In this document: positions 33,640 to 43,598 of the stretch, piece after piece | Layout of the letters: every line of letters begins with the position of its first letter | How positions within the stretch are numbered: position 1 is the stretch's first letter | DNA from: Psychromonas sp. Urea-02u-13 | GTDB lineage: Bacteria > Pseudomonadota > Gammaproteobacteria > Enterobacterales > Psychromonadaceae | Direction: 5' to 3' | Length of the DNA stretch: 64,000 bases | Assembly (NCBI RefSeq): GCF_002835995.1 | Contig: NZ_PJBZ01000042.1 | Coordinates: 62,001-126,000, forward strand | The notes under the pieces: model-generated | The model's input: only the letters and a program-made list of their open reading frames with translations | Database searches by the model: none | What the model was told of the DNA's origin: nothing | Position numbers and translations under genes: made by a program

Positions 33640-34116
33640 TTAACCACCAAGGCGAAGTTGAAAATAAAAACCGGGCTCGTCATTTTTCATCGTGTCGCAA
33701 AGTCGTAACCAATTAAGCTTCTTCGCAAGTGCTAAACTAGCGTGGTTCTGTTTAGCGATAAAGACCTGTAAAGTTGAAATATCAAAGTCTTCACTGAGCT
33801 TAGCAATCACTAATAAACAAGACTCGCTGGCGTAACCTTTAGCCCAGAATTTCTTACGTAAAAAATAACCAAAATCGCTAATATCACCAATGACCTTCAT
33901 GCCACAGAATCCGATTAACTCATCACTCGATGTTAACGCAACGACATAACGAGATGGCGAAGTTAACTCAGCTTCAAACCATTGCTCAGCTTCATTTCGA
34001 GAGAGCGCTCGTCTTGGGCCCAGAAAAGTCATCACCTCAGGATCAGTTAACAACTCAAAAACCGCTTCTGCATCCGTCGTTTTTAACGTTCTTAAGGTCA
34101 CTCGGTTTGTTTTCAT
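33640..34116 (-). CDS. GNAT-family N-acetyltransferase (RimJ/RimL-like)
   Basis: The 158-residue protein opens RVTLRTLKTTDAEAVFELLTDP, typical of the RimJ/RimL/SpeG branch. The acetyl-CoA region is KFWAKGYASESCLLVIAK, and IAKQNHASLALAKKLNW is the usual end of the fold. It moves an acetyl group from acetyl-CoA to an amino group; the substrate cannot be told. It is followed upstream by a small membrane-protein gene 7 bases away on the same strand, so the two are probably co-transcribed. Confidence 0.85.
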   Translation of the reverse strand: MKTNRVTLRTLKTTDAEAVFELLTDPEVMTFLGPRRALSRNEAEQWFEAELTSPSRYVVALTSSDELIGFCGMKVIGDISDFGYFLRKKFWAKGYASESCLLVIAKLSEDFDISTLQVFIAKQNHASLALAKKLNWLRLCDTMKNDEPGFYFQLRLGG

Positions 34117-34123
34117 GAGGCGT

Positions 34124-34366
34124 CTATTTTAAATGGTCTTTATCTATAAATCCTTGGCTGGTATTAACGATGCTAATTTTACAGCCTAAAAATAAACTGA
34201 TCACCAAAGCAACAATAATAAAGCCCGAAAGAAAAACCATCGCAATTAAAAACCATAATATTTGTAAATCAAAGATGATTTCATTACTGCGGTTTTCTAA
34301 TACTACTTTACGAGATTTTAAAAAATTAAGAATACCTTTTCCATCTACTTTTATATCCGTTTTCAT
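34124..34366 (-). CDS. Small membrane protein, possibly DUF4342-like
   Basis: The 80-residue protein has a soluble N-terminus (KVDGKGILNFLKSRKVVLENRS), one long hydrophobic stretch (about 32-62) and a short hydrophilic tail starting CKISIVNTS. The pattern of a basic segment, a hydrophobic middle and a closing polar strand resembles DUF4342, but the match is by eye. A strong AAGGAGAAAG precedes the ATG. It is paired with the acetyltransferase gene downstream. Confidence 0.6.
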   Translation of the reverse strand: MKTDIKVDGKGILNFLKSRKVVLENRSNEIIFDLQILWFLIAMVFLSGFIIVALVISLFLGCKISIVNTSQGFIDKDHLK

Positions 34367-34432
34367 ATTTCTTTCTCCTTAAATAAATACAAACTTAACC
34401 ACTACACACTAAGTCATTGCGTTACATAGATA

Positions 34433-34520
34433 ACACGAAGAAGGAAAGCTCAATGCAATGTTATTGCTTTTCTTCTTCTTTCTTCGTACCTTCGTACCTT
34501 CGTACCTTCGTGGTAAATCA
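34433..34520. repeat. CACGAAG-type intergenic repeat with tandem TTCGTACC
   Basis: ACACGAAGAAGGAAAG and the later CTTCTTTCTTCGT arm are inverted around a core with CAATG repeats. After it come three tandem copies of TTCGTACC and then TTCGTGGTAAA. It belongs to the same family as 1381-1487. Confidence 0.55.
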
Positions 34521-34567
34521 CTTTGAACGTTCTTAGCATTTAACTTTTGAGCGACTCATAATAAAAG

Positions 34568-34583
34568 TGTTTCACGTGAAACA
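34568..34583. promoter_or_regulatory. parS site 2
   Basis: This is an exact TGTTTCACGTGAAACA, with the palindrome extended outwards (AAGTG...CACTT) to 22 bp. It lies just downstream of avtA. Confidence 0.92.
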
Positions 34584-34606
34584 CTTTCTCTATTTATTAA
34601 TCCATA

Positions 34607-35854
34607 TTATGAATATAACGCGTTAATCTCTTTCGCTAAAATGGCAACACCACGTTCAACCACGTCATCATCTTGCGCGTAGTTAAGACGAATACATTCT
34701 TGAGTATGTTGCCATTCTTGATCAAGACCAGGGAAGAAATAATGCCCAGAAACAATCAGCAGACCTTTCGCTTTTAAGCGAGTATATAACTCGTGTGACG
34801 TGATAGGTAATTCTTCAAACCATAACCATAAAAACAAAGCTCCTTCTGCTTTATGGATTTTAAACTTAGGCGTATCGATTTGAGACTGTAATAACTTAAT
34901 CGCTGTTTGTGATTTTTTATAATAATACGGCTTGATCACCTCATCACTGAGTGTAAGTATCTCTTTTGTTTTAACCAAGGGTAATGCGATTTCTGGTCCG
35001 ATACCCCCTGGCGATAATGCCATAATGCCAGACAGGTTAGACATCGCTTTAATGATCTCAGGATTAGCAATCACGATACCGCAACGTGCACCCGGTAAAC
35101 CAAATTTAGATAAACTTAAGCATAAGATGGTATTACTGTTCCAAAAGGGCGTAACGTCCTCAAAAATGATATTAGGGAAAGGTGTGCCGTAAGCGTTATC
35201 GATAATCAGTGGAATGTTATTAGCTTGCGCTAACTGATCCAAATGAATGATCTCTTCATCTGTTAATACATTACCGGTTGGATTCGTTGGACGAGAAACA
35301 CATATTGCGCCAATATCCTCACCAACTTCTAAGGCATCAAAATCAACGTTGTATTTAAACAGACCATTTTCAAGTTCGCTTATTTTTGGACGAACCGCAA
35401 CAAAGGCATCTTCTGAAACACTCGCATCAGCATAACCAATATATTCAGGCGCCAGTGGGAATAGGATTTTTTTCTTTTTGCCTTCGCTAAAATTACCCCC
35501 TAATAAGTTAAACAGGTAGAAGAAAGCGTTTTGGCTACCATTGGTTAACATGATATTTTTGGCGCTTAAATCCCAATCATAAAGATCATTAAACAATCCT
35601 GCTAATGCTTCGATAAAGGTATTTTTACCCTGTGGCCCATCGTAGTTAGACAGGGTATTTATCAAGTTACCTTCGTTTAATAACTCTTGCATTAGCTCGG
35701 TAAGACGCTCTTGAATAGCAGGAATTGAAGCGGGGTTACCACCGCCTAACATCAGGATATCATCGCCACCTTGTACACCTGCATTTAGGTCATCCATTAA
35801 TTCCGTGATGCCAGAATGCTTTGCGAATTTATTTCCAAATATTGAGTAGGGCAC
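34607..35854 (-). CDS. avtA: Valine--pyruvate aminotransferase
   Basis: The 415-residue fold-type I PLP enzyme interconverts valine/2-oxoisovalerate and pyruvate/alanine. It matches AvtA at GNKFAKHSGITELMDDL, LMLGGGNPA, TNGSQNAFFYLFN, CVSRPTNPTGNVLTDEE and LSLSKFGLPGARCG, where the Lys of SLSK is the PLP-binding residue. Length is nearly that of E. coli AvtA (417). The start is GTG at 35854 with AGGA 7 bases upstream. It stands between two parS sites. Confidence 0.95.
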   Translation of the reverse strand: MPYSIFGNKFAKHSGITELMDDLNAGVQGGDDILMLGGGNPASIPAIQERLTELMQELLNEGNLINTLSNYDGPQGKNTFIEALAGLFNDLYDWDLSAKNIMLTNGSQNAFFYLFNLLGGNFSEGKKKKILFPLAPEYIGYADASVSEDAFVAVRPKISELENGLFKYNVDFDALEVGEDIGAICVSRPTNPTGNVLTDEEIIHLDQLAQANNIPLIIDNAYGTPFPNIIFEDVTPFWNSNTILCLSLSKFGLPGARCGIVIANPEIIKAMSNLSGIMALSPGGIGPEIALPLVKTKEILTLSDEVIKPYYYKKSQTAIKLLQSQIDTPKFKIHKAEGALFLWLWFEELPITSHELYTRLKAKGLLIVSGHYFFPGLDQEWQHTQECIRLNYAQDDDVVERGVAILAKEINALYS

Positions 35855-35879
35855 TTAAAAATCCTTTATGGGTAATGAT

Positions 35880-35895
35880 TGTTTCACGTGAAACA
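35880..35895. promoter_or_regulatory. parS site 3
   Basis: This is an exact TGTTTCACGTGAAACA with flanking symmetry (GATTG...CAATC), giving a 22-bp palindrome. It lies 26 bp upstream of the avtA start, so ParB binding may also affect that promoter. Confidence 0.92.
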
Positions 35896-35995
35896 ATCTG
35901 TTTAAATTTTTTGTTAACCGAAATACCATTCAAAATTTAGAAATAGTAAGTGATAATGAATGTGATTTTTTTTGTAAAAACAGCACGAACGTTTG

Positions 35996-36649
35996 TTATA
36001 AATGCTTATAAAATAGCGAATAAGAAAATGCTAATAGACAACAAAGCAGTATTGGAAAAAGTAAGGCATTAAATAAATAAACAGAAAATAACCAAGAGCC
36101 AATAATACTGCCCACAATAAACCCAGCTAATATAAGTAAAAACAAGCTAGCTTTACGTCGGTCAAATGGTTGCCCTTTTATCCGTTGTCCTATCATTAAA
36201 CCTAAGTCTGTAAATATACCGGTTACATGTGTCGTGCGTAATGTCGCACCACTAAAAGTGGTAAATAATGCATTTTGTAAGCCACAGGCCATTGAAGTAA
36301 AATAACTGCCAAGGGATAAGTTTTGACGTAATGTAGCAAAAGCAATCAACAGTAAAAATGATTCAATCATTAATGCAGAGCCGTAATGTCGACCTATTTT
36401 CAGCGTTGTATTTTCAATAAGAATACCACTTAAAATAGCGCCACATAAAAAACTAAGCAGAACAAATAATAAGTGCAGTGAGCTTGTTGGATTAACCAGT
36501 AGGTCTGCGCCTAATCGTGAAACCGTGCCAGAAACATGTGAGATAGCCTGGTGATCAAAGCTAATTAATCCAATGACATTAACACTACCTGCTAAAACAG
36601 ATAATAAAAAAGCACTGTATTCAACCCACCTCGGTAGTTTTCTAATCAC
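35996..36649 (-). CDS. YoaK/DUF1275 family membrane protein
   Basis: The 217-residue protein has about six membrane helices and the DUF1275 marks AGSVNVIGLISF, SHVSGTVSRLGADLL, CGLQNALFTTFSGATLRTTHVTG and then FTDLGLMIG. Function unknown. Start is GTG at 36649 with GAGG seven bases upstream; no ATG is available near. It lies between two parS sites. Confidence 0.85.
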   Translation of the reverse strand: MIRKLPRWVEYSAFLLSVLAGSVNVIGLISFDHQAISHVSGTVSRLGADLLVNPTSSLHLLFVLLSFLCGAILSGILIENTTLKIGRHYGSALMIESFLLLIAFATLRQNLSLGSYFTSMACGLQNALFTTFSGATLRTTHVTGIFTDLGLMIGQRIKGQPFDRRKASLFLLILAGFIVGSIIGSWLFSVYLFNALLFPILLCCLLAFSYSLFYKHL

Positions 36650-36665
36650 AGGTTAGCCTCAATAA

Positions 36666-36681
36666 TGTTTCACGTGAAACA
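36666..36681. promoter_or_regulatory. parS site 4
   Basis: This is an exact TGTTTCACGTGAAACA that abuts the terminator of glyS (shares its last A). It is the fourth perfect site within 3.2 kb. Confidence 0.92.
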
Positions 36682-36710
36682 AAAAAGCCCAGTTAAAAAC
36701 TGAGCTTTTT
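36681..36710 (-). terminator. Intrinsic terminator after glyS
   Basis: On the minus strand AAGCTCAGTT-TTT-AACTGGGCTT is followed by TTTTTT, about 40 bases after the glyS stop. One G-U pair in the stem. Confidence 0.85.
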
Positions 36711-36748
36711 GATAGTAACGCAACCTTACCTATTCAGTAAGCAGCTTT

Positions 36749-38833
36749 TTATAAAACCGATACATCAGCAACTTGTAAGAACAAGTTACGTAAACGGTTT
36801 AATAATGCCAAACGATTCTGCTTAACCGCTTCATTTTCTGCCATAACCATTACGTTATCGAAGAATTGGTCCACAGGAGCCTGTAGAGAAGCAAGTTCGA
36901 ACAAGGCTGCCTCGTAGTCTCCGGCTTCAAATAAAGGGCTTAGCTTGCTTTCTAGAGAGCCTAATTTTTCAGCTAATGCCTTTTCAGCGTCTTCTTCAAA
37001 CAAAGTATTATCAACAACGGCGTTGATTTCACCTTTTACTTTTGCAAGGATATTTGAAATACGTTTATTAGCAGCAGCAATTGGCTGCGCTTCTGGAAGC
37101 TCTTGGAACTTAGCAACCGCTTGAATACGTTTTTCAAAATCAACAGGTTTTGTAGGACGACGATCAAGCACTGATTGAATAAGTTCTGCAGAGAAACCAT
37201 TTGCTTGGTAAGTTGCACGGAAACGCGCGAATAAGAAATCCACAACATCGTTAACCACATTCTCATTGCTTAACTTATCTGCATATTGTGCTTTAGCAAT
37301 TTCTACTAATTCAACAATATCTAAATCCAGCTCTTTGTCTTTGATGATACGTAAAAGACCGATGGCTGCACGACGAAGTGCAAATGGGTCAGCTGCACCT
37401 TTTGGTGCTTGGCCAATACCAAAAATACCTACAAGCGTATCTAGTTTGTCAGCAAGAGAAACAGCACAAGCCACTAATGAAGTGGGTAATTTATCACCCG
37501 CGAAACGTGGTAAATATTGCTCGTTTAGTGCAATAGCCACTTCTTCTGCTTCGCCATCAAAACGTGCGTAATACATACCCATGATGCCTTGAACATCAGG
37601 ACATTCTAAAACCATTTCAGTCATCAAATCAGTTTTTGAAAGTAAACCAGCACGTTGTGCGTGTTTAGTATCAGCATTAATTTGCACAGCAATTGTTTCA
37701 GCAACGTTAGCAATACGCTCAGATTTCTCTTTTAGCGTACCTAATTGCTTTTGGAAAAGTACTGTTGAAAGTGACTCTAAACGACTTTCTAGTGTTTTCT
37801 TTTTATCTGTTTCAAAGAAGAACTCTGCATCCGCTAAACGAGGACGAACTACTTTTTCGTTACCTTCAACAACTTGTGTTGGGTCGCGACTTACAATGTT
37901 AGAAACAAAGATAAAGCGGGGTAATAAGTTGCCTTCTTTATCTAATACTGGGAAGTATTTTTGATGATCTTTCATTGTGTAGATAAGTGCTTCAGAAGGA
38001 ACGTCTAAGAATTTTTCTTCAAATGAACCGGCTAATGTTACTGGCCATTCCACTAAAGAAGTCACTTCTTCAAGTAAGTCTTCATCAATGGCTGCAACAC
38101 CATTTTCATGAGCAGCTAATGCTTCAACTTGTTCACGAATAATCGCTTTACGGCGTTCGTAATCAACAATAACTTTACCTGTTACATCCAATAACGACTC
38201 GTATTCGTCAGCATGGTTAATCGTGAATTCAGCTTCACCTAAGAAACGATGTCCACGGATAACACGATCAGATTCAACACCTAAAAGTTCACCTGCAATC
38301 AATTTATTTCCGAACAACATACACACAGTATGAACAGGACGGATAAACTGAGTGCTTGTAGCACCCCAACGCATTGGTTTTGGAATCGGTAACTTAGCAA
38401 GTGCTTCTGCAGCAATAGCAGGAATTAATTCAGCAACTTTTTTGCCTTTAACTTCCGCTTTAAATAATAACCACTCGCCTTTATTCGTTACTAGACGCTC
38501 AGCCTGTTCAACAGTAATACCGTTTGAACGTGCCCAACCCTGTGCTGCTTTAGTTGCATTACCTTCAGCATCAAAAGCGACATTAACGGCAGGACCGCGT
38601 TTTTCTACTACTTTATCCGCTTGAGAGTCAGAAAGGTTAGTAATAACTAACGCTAAACGACGCGGAGAAGCTAACCAGCTTACTTTTTCAAAGCTAAGTT
38701 CTGCTTTATTTAATTCTGCTTCAACGTTGCTTGCAAAAGACTCAGCAAGTTGGCGCAATGATTTCGGTGGTAACTCTTCTGTTCCCAGCTCAATCAGTAA
38801 ATTTTCTTGTGATTGTTGTGATTGATTTGACAT
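36749..38833 (-). CDS. glyS: Glycine--tRNA ligase beta subunit
   Basis: The 694-residue subunit of the alpha2beta2 glycyl-tRNA synthetase joins glycine to tRNA-Gly. It begins with [15 protein letters not shown] and includes [46 protein letters not shown] and the anticodon-binding tail. Length agrees with E. coli GlyS (689). GAGG precedes the ATG, 9 bases after the glyQ stop. Confidence 0.97.
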   Translation of the reverse strand: MSNQSQQSQENLLIELGTEELPPKSLRQLAESFASNVEAELNKAELSFEKVSWLASPRRLALVITNLSDSQADKVVEKRGPAVNVAFDAEGNATKAAQGWARSNGITVEQAERLVTNKGEWLLFKAEVKGKKVAELIPAIAAEALAKLPIPKPMRWGATSTQFIRPVHTVCMLFGNKLIAGELLGVESDRVIRGHRFLGEAEFTINHADEYESLLDVTGKVIVDYERRKAIIREQVEALAAHENGVAAIDEDLLEEVTSLVEWPVTLAGSFEEKFLDVPSEALIYTMKDHQKYFPVLDKEGNLLPRFIFVSNIVSRDPTQVVEGNEKVVRPRLADAEFFFETDKKKTLESRLESLSTVLFQKQLGTLKEKSERIANVAETIAVQINADTKHAQRAGLLSKTDLMTEMVLECPDVQGIMGMYYARFDGEAEEVAIALNEQYLPRFAGDKLPTSLVACAVSLADKLDTLVGIFGIGQAPKGAADPFALRRAAIGLLRIIKDKELDLDIVELVEIAKAQYADKLSNENVVNDVVDFLFARFRATYQANGFSAELIQSVLDRRPTKPVDFEKRIQAVAKFQELPEAQPIAAANKRISNILAKVKGEINAVVDNTLFEEDAEKALAEKLGSLESKLSPLFEAGDYEAALFELASLQAPVDQFFDNVMVMAENEAVKQNRLALLNRLRNLFLQVADVSVL

Positions 38834-38842
38834 TAGCAGCCT

Positions 38843-39751
38843 CTACTTCTCTAAATTTTTACAAAGTGGGAAACCAAGCGCTTCACGCTTCGCATAATAA
38901 GCTTCAGCAACTGCTTTTGATAAAGCACGTACACGTAAAATATAACGTTGACGTTCAGTCACAGAGATTGCATGGCGCGCATCTAACAAGTTAAATACAT
39001 GTGATGCTTTCATGCCTTGCTCGTAAGCAGGTAGAGGAAGATCTAAGGCAATCAGTTTCTGGCTTTCTTTTTCACATTGATCGAACTGTGCAAATAATGC
39101 ATCCACGTCAGCATGTTCAAAGTTGTAAGCAGATTGCTCAACTTCGTTTTGATGAAAGATATCACCGTAAGTAATTTTACCCATTGGACCATCAGCCCAA
39201 GTAAGGTCATAAATACTATCAACACCTTGAATGTACATTGCAAGACGCTCAAGACCGTAAGTAATTTCACCAGTAACAGGTGAACACTCTAAGCCGCCAA
39301 CTTGTTGGAAATAAGTAAACTGTGTTACTTCCATGCCGTTTAGCCAAATTTCCCAGCCTAAACCCCAAGCACCTAATGTAGGTGACTCCCAGTTATCTTC
39401 AACGAAACGAATATCATGGATAGACGTATCAATACCAATCTCTTCAAGTGACTTAAGGTAAAGCTCTTGAATATTCTTTGGAGATGGCTTTAATACCACT
39501 TGAAATTGGTAGAAGTGTTGCAGACGATTAGGGTTTTCACCGTAACGACCATCTGATGGACGACGAGATGGTTGAACATAAGCACTGCTCATTGGCTCTG
39601 GGCCAATCGCACGTAAAAATGTTTGTGGGTGGAATGTACCAGCGCCCACTTCCATATCGAGTGGTTGAACGATGACACAACCTTGGCGAGCCCAGAAATC
39701 TTGCAATGCAAGAATCAGCCCTTGGAATGTTTTTGTATCGAATTTTTGCAT
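38843..39751 (-). CDS. glyQ: Glycine--tRNA ligase alpha subunit
   Basis: The 302-residue catalytic subunit activates glycine with ATP. It is almost identical in pattern to other Gly[59 protein letters not shown] and [19 protein letters not shown]. It is first of the glyQS pair; the ribosome site is weak (GAAGCC). Confidence 0.97.
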   Translation of the reverse strand: MQKFDTKTFQGLILALQDFWARQGCVIVQPLDMEVGAGTFHPQTFLRAIGPEPMSSAYVQPSRRPSDGRYGENPNRLQHFYQFQVVLKPSPKNIQELYLKSLEEIGIDTSIHDIRFVEDNWESPTLGAWGLGWEIWLNGMEVTQFTYFQQVGGLECSPVTGEITYGLERLAMYIQGVDSIYDLTWADGPMGKITYGDIFHQNEVEQSAYNFEHADVDALFAQFDQCEKESQKLIALDLPLPAYEQGMKASHVFNLLDARHAISVTERQRYILRVRALSKAVAEAYYAKREALGFPLCKNLEK

Positions 39752-40413
39752 GATTTCGGCTTCGAGTTGATTAGAAAAATTGGTGGATATTATACCCCTG
39801 ATACCGCCAGATGCAAAGTCAGCAAGGCAAATTGTGCTGATATGTTAAGCATTAAATGACAACTATTGAGTCATTAAGCCATTCAATCTTGTTGCGCTAA
39901 AACGATGAAAACACGTGATTTTTTGTCGTTAAAAAAAATCGACGTTTTATAACCCTACAGATTATGACCATTTAGCTTACGTGGCGTTAGATCAACAACC
40001 AGCTCTACCTTGCAAGCGTCCCAAGGAGAAATACACTCCTATTTTCGCCTCGCGCTCCCCTATAACAAGCCTCCTGGCGTTGTTACACCATAGTGACATG
40101 CAAAAAAATGATGACAATAGCTGTGCAGCAAGACGTCAATAAAACAGGAGAAACAGTCAAATAACGGATAAACCTCCTCGTTATTCACGCTAAAAAAGCG
40201 AGCATGTTATAAACCCGATTAAAGGCGTTTTATGAAGATCTTGGGTAGTACAACCGTGGCATTGTTTTTATTTTAATATAAATACATTGAATGTTAAGAT
40301 GCGTTTTAAGAGTGAGTTAAAAACTTATAATCTGCGTCCGTAGCATTCCAACAACGTCAGTGGTCAAATTACACCATTATGTCATCAATGAATATTTGAA
40401 AGGTAAACCGAGC
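39752..40413. other. Gene-free region between glyQ and the first hybrid kinase
   Basis: No gene is visible in about 660 bp. Positions 39810-39836 match 87-113 (25 of 27 bases), and the stretch to about 40100 shares further short blocks with the left edge of the window, so it probably holds a copy of the same intergenic element. The part near 40250-40400 should hold the kinase promoter. Confidence 0.4.
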
Positions 40414-43272
40414 ATGCACAGTAAGACAGAGCGATCATCCATAAATAATTTATCGATACGCAGCAAAATAATTTTAAGCGCAGCCATTCCAATGTTACTA
40501 ATGAGCATGATTGCGACTGTGGTTTATATCAATATAGAAAAGACCATTTCCACCGCTAAACTGGTCGAACAGACACATTCAATTACCGCAAAAGGTAATG
40601 AGCTGATAAAACTGATGCTCGACATGGAAACAGGTGAGCGTGGTTATTTAATTACCGGTAATGCCGCTTTTTTAGCCCCGTTTAATAATGCTAAAAGAGT
40701 GTGGGTAGCACGTATCAATGAACTAAAAACGTTAGTGGCTGATAACCCACCACAACTGGCGAGAATTACTAAAATAGATCAGTTACAAACACAGTGGTTA
40801 ATAGAAGCGGCTGACATTGTTATTGCAGCCAGACTCAAAGTGAATAATATCAGCCAGCAAGGTGACAGCGCAGCAATAAATGAAGCCAAGCAGAGCAAAG
40901 CACAAGCCTTAGCTAACGTGGTGAAGCTGGTTGAAGATAAAACCGGCAAAGACATTATTGATAATATTCGCGCGACAAAAGAGCGCTTTGTTGAGGCAGA
41001 AAACCTATTACTGGTTAAACGCCAACAGGCTGCATTAGTGGCTGCCACCAATACCAAAACCATGATTATTGTAGGCACCTTATTTGCTATTATTTTAGCC
41101 AGTTTGATCGCCTTTTTTACCTCTGCAAATATTCTTAGTAATCTTAAAAAATTAATCCTTGGGACAAAAAAGATAGCCGAGGGCAACTTTGACCATATCA
41201 TTGAAGTGTCTAACAAGGATGAATTATCTTTATTAGCAGACTCTTTTAATAATATGTCGCAGTCATTAAAAGATTCTATCGATGAAATGGAAAGTGCATT
41301 GCAAAGTAAAGGTGAATTCCTTGCTTCAATGAGTCATGAAATTCGCACACCAATGAATGGCGTGTTGGGTATGTTAGGTTTATTGCTTAATACTAAACTG
41401 GATAAAGATCAGCATCATAAAGCCTCAATCGCACAATCAAGCGCGCAATCATTATTGACGATCATCAATGATATTTTAGATTTTTCTAAAATTGAAGCGG
41501 GTAAATTATCTCTCGAAAAAATTCCTTTCAACCTGCAAAAAACCTTAGAAGAAGTGGCTGAAAGCCTCGGTTACCAAGCACACGAAAAAGAACTGGAGCT
41601 AGTGCTCGACATTGCCAAAGTGGAACATCTTCACATTAAAGGCGATACCAACAGACTGCGCCAAATTTTAACCAACTTAATTAGCAACGCGATTAAATTT
41701 ACCGCCACTGGTGAAGTGATTATTCGTGCTTCTACTAAGCAGATAGATACTAATAATGTGCAATTCACTTGTCATATTATTGATACCGGCATTGGTATTG
41801 AGGCTGATAAACAAAGTGGTTTATTTGAATCATTCACTCAAGCAGATTCTTCAACAACTCGAAAATATGGCGGTACAGGATTAGGTCTTACCATTTGTAA
41901 ACGCCTCACGGAATTAATGTTAGGTCACGTTGCTGTTAGCAGTGAAATAGGAAAAGGCAGTGATTTCTCGATTGAAATTCCCTTTGAAGTGGAAAATGAA
42001 CAACCGCTTGCCGTGCCTAACATCAATATCAAAGGATTAAATATCTTAATTGTTGATGATAACAAAACCAACCGTGAAGTCTTACAGGGTTTATTAGAAA
42101 GCTGGGGCGCAATTGTTGTTGAGGCCGTTAGTGGTAAAGAAGCACTACAAATTTGTCAACAACGTAGCCAACAAGCCCATAAAAAATTCTTTGATATCGC
42201 CTTTTTAGACATGCAAATGCCAGAGATGGACGGCTCAGATTTAGGTAAGCAATTACAAAGTAATGCTGCTTTTTCTAAAATGAAATTAGTCATGATGACC
42301 TCAATCGGAGAGCAGGGCGATAATGAATATTTCTCTAATATAGGATTTAGCGCCTACTTTACTAAACCAACGACCACCTCAGATCTGTTCTCTGCATTAG
42401 CTATCATCATTGAAGACGGTGATACCTTAAAACGCGCTCAACCTTTAGTGACAAGCCAATATATTAAAAGCTTAAACCCATGCCAATCAACACAACCTGC
42501 TAGCTGGACAAAATCAACGCATATCTTGCTCGTCGAAGATAACAAAGTAAATCAGATGGTCGCAAAATCGGTATTAGAAGAATATAAATTTTCTGTCGAC
42601 ATTGCAGAGCATGGTGGAGAAGCCATATCGAAGTTGCGCGCTTATCCTTATCACTTAGTCTTTATGGATTGCCAAATGCCAGTGATGGACGGTTATGAAG
42701 CGACACGTAGAATACGTTCGGGTGAGGCAGGTACATCAAACAGCCAGATAACCATTATTGCAATGACAGCCAATGCGATGGTCGGTGATAAAGAGAAATG
42801 CTTTGAAGCCGGTATGAATGACTATCTGAGCAAACCACTCGATATTGAACAATTATTAAAGAAATTACAGCAATGGGTTCCTATCACCGACAAAAGTGCA
42901 ACCCGACCTGAAGTTGAGAAAATAGCACAAGCTGAAAAGCCATCAGTGGTTATTTGGGACAAACAGCAAGCGATGCAACGCTTATTAAATAATAACGATT
43001 TATTACTTGCCGTTGTTGATCAATTTCACCAGGAAGCACCGGATAATATCAACCAATTAACCCTCGCTATCAATGAAAACAATTGGTCACAAGCGAGTAA
43101 AATAGCGCACATTATAAAAAGTAATGCGGCTAACCTGAGTGGATTAGATTTGTTGGATAAAACCACTGAACTTGAGCTGCACATAAAAAATGAAAATGAG
43201 AGCCAGGTAAAAACATTGTTACCTGAATTTATCATTTCATATCAAACGCTGATTAGCACACTACAAGAATAG
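40414..43272 (+). CDS. Hybrid sensor histidine kinase with CHASE3, HAMP, HisKA, HATPase, two REC and HPt domains
   Basis: The roughly 952-residue inner-membrane phosphorelay protein has helix 1 (about 18-42), a CHASE3-type periplasmic domain with MLDMETGERGYLITG, helix 2 (about 217-237) and a HAMP segment. HisKA follows, with phosphoacceptor His in SMSHEIRTPMNG near residue 308, then HATPase (NLISNAIKFT, KYGGTGLGL). REC1 has ILIVDDNKTNR and FLDMQMPEMDG; REC2 has LLVEDNKVNQ and FMDCQMPVMDG. An HPt domain with AHIIKSNAANLSG ends it. I chose ATG 40414 because AAGGTAAACC upstream is shared with the paralogue; a longer frame begins at 40360. No partner regulator lies nearby. Confidence 0.9.
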   Translation: MHSKTERSSINNLSIRSKIILSAAIPMLLMSMIATVVYINIEKTISTAKLVEQTHSITAKGNELIKLMLDMETGERGYLITGNAAFLAPFNNAKRVWVARINELKTLVADNPPQLARITKIDQLQTQWLIEAADIVIAARLKVNNISQQGDSAAINEAKQSKAQALANVVKLVEDKTGKDIIDNIRATKERFVEAENLLLVKRQQAALVAATNTKTMIIVGTLFAIILASLIAFFTSANILSNLKKLILGTKKIAEGNFDHIIEVSNKDELSLLADSFNNMSQSLKDSIDEMESALQSKGEFLASMSHEIRTPMNGVLGMLGLLLNTKLDKDQHHKASIAQSSAQSLLTIINDILDFSKIEAGKLSLEKIPFNLQKTLEEVAESLGYQAHEKELELVLDIAKVEHLHIKGDTNRLRQILTNLISNAIKFTATGEVIIRASTKQIDTNNVQFTCHIIDTGIGIEADKQSGLFESFTQADSSTTRKYGGTGLGLTICKRLTELMLGHVAVSSEIGKGSDFSIEIPFEVENEQPLAVPNINIKGLNILIVDDNKTNREVLQGLLESWGAIVVEAVSGKEALQICQQRSQQAHKKFFDIAFLDMQMPEMDGSDLGKQLQSNAAFSKMKLVMMTSIGEQGDNEYFSNIGFSAYFTKPTTTSDLFSALAIIIEDGDTLKRAQPLVTSQYIKSLNPCQSTQPASWTKSTHILLVEDNKVNQMVAKSVLEEYKFSVDIAEHGGEAISKLRAYPYHLVFMDCQMPVMDGYEATRRIRSGEAGTSNSQITIIAMTANAMVGDKEKCFEAGMNDYLSKPLDIEQLLKKLQQWVPITDKSATRPEVEKIAQAEKPSVVIWDKQQAMQRLLNNNDLLLAVVDQFHQEAPDNINQLTLAINENNWSQASKIAHIIKSNAANLSGLDLLDKTTELELHIKNENESQVKTLLPEFIISYQTLISTLQE

Positions 43273-43279
43273 TAATATT

Positions 43280-43318
43280 GACCCGCTATTAATTAACATA
43301 GCGGGTCTTATCCCTTTT
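43280..43318 (+). terminator. Terminator after the first hybrid kinase
   Basis: A perfect 10-bp stem GACCCGCTAT/ATAGCGGGTC with an 8-base loop is followed by TTATCCCTTTT, eight bases after the stop. The T-run is interrupted. It implies that the second kinase has its own promoter. Confidence 0.75.
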
Positions 43319-43598
43319 GCTCCCTCGTATTAACGCGAATTAAAGACAGCCCTCAACGATAGCAAGCCAGCCCAAAGAACATTGACATCGATTTCACCAC
43401 TACGACAGATAAGTCACTCAACAGCATGCACACTCCTTCTCTGAAAATGAGAGCTACTCAACCAAAAATTGAGTTTTAAATACGCCTTATTCACCATGAT
43501 TTAAAAATCTTCACTATGATTAATGAACATCTGCAAATCAAAAAATTATCAAAACATTCCGCTATTGTAATCGGTGATTATTTCTAAGGTAAACCAGC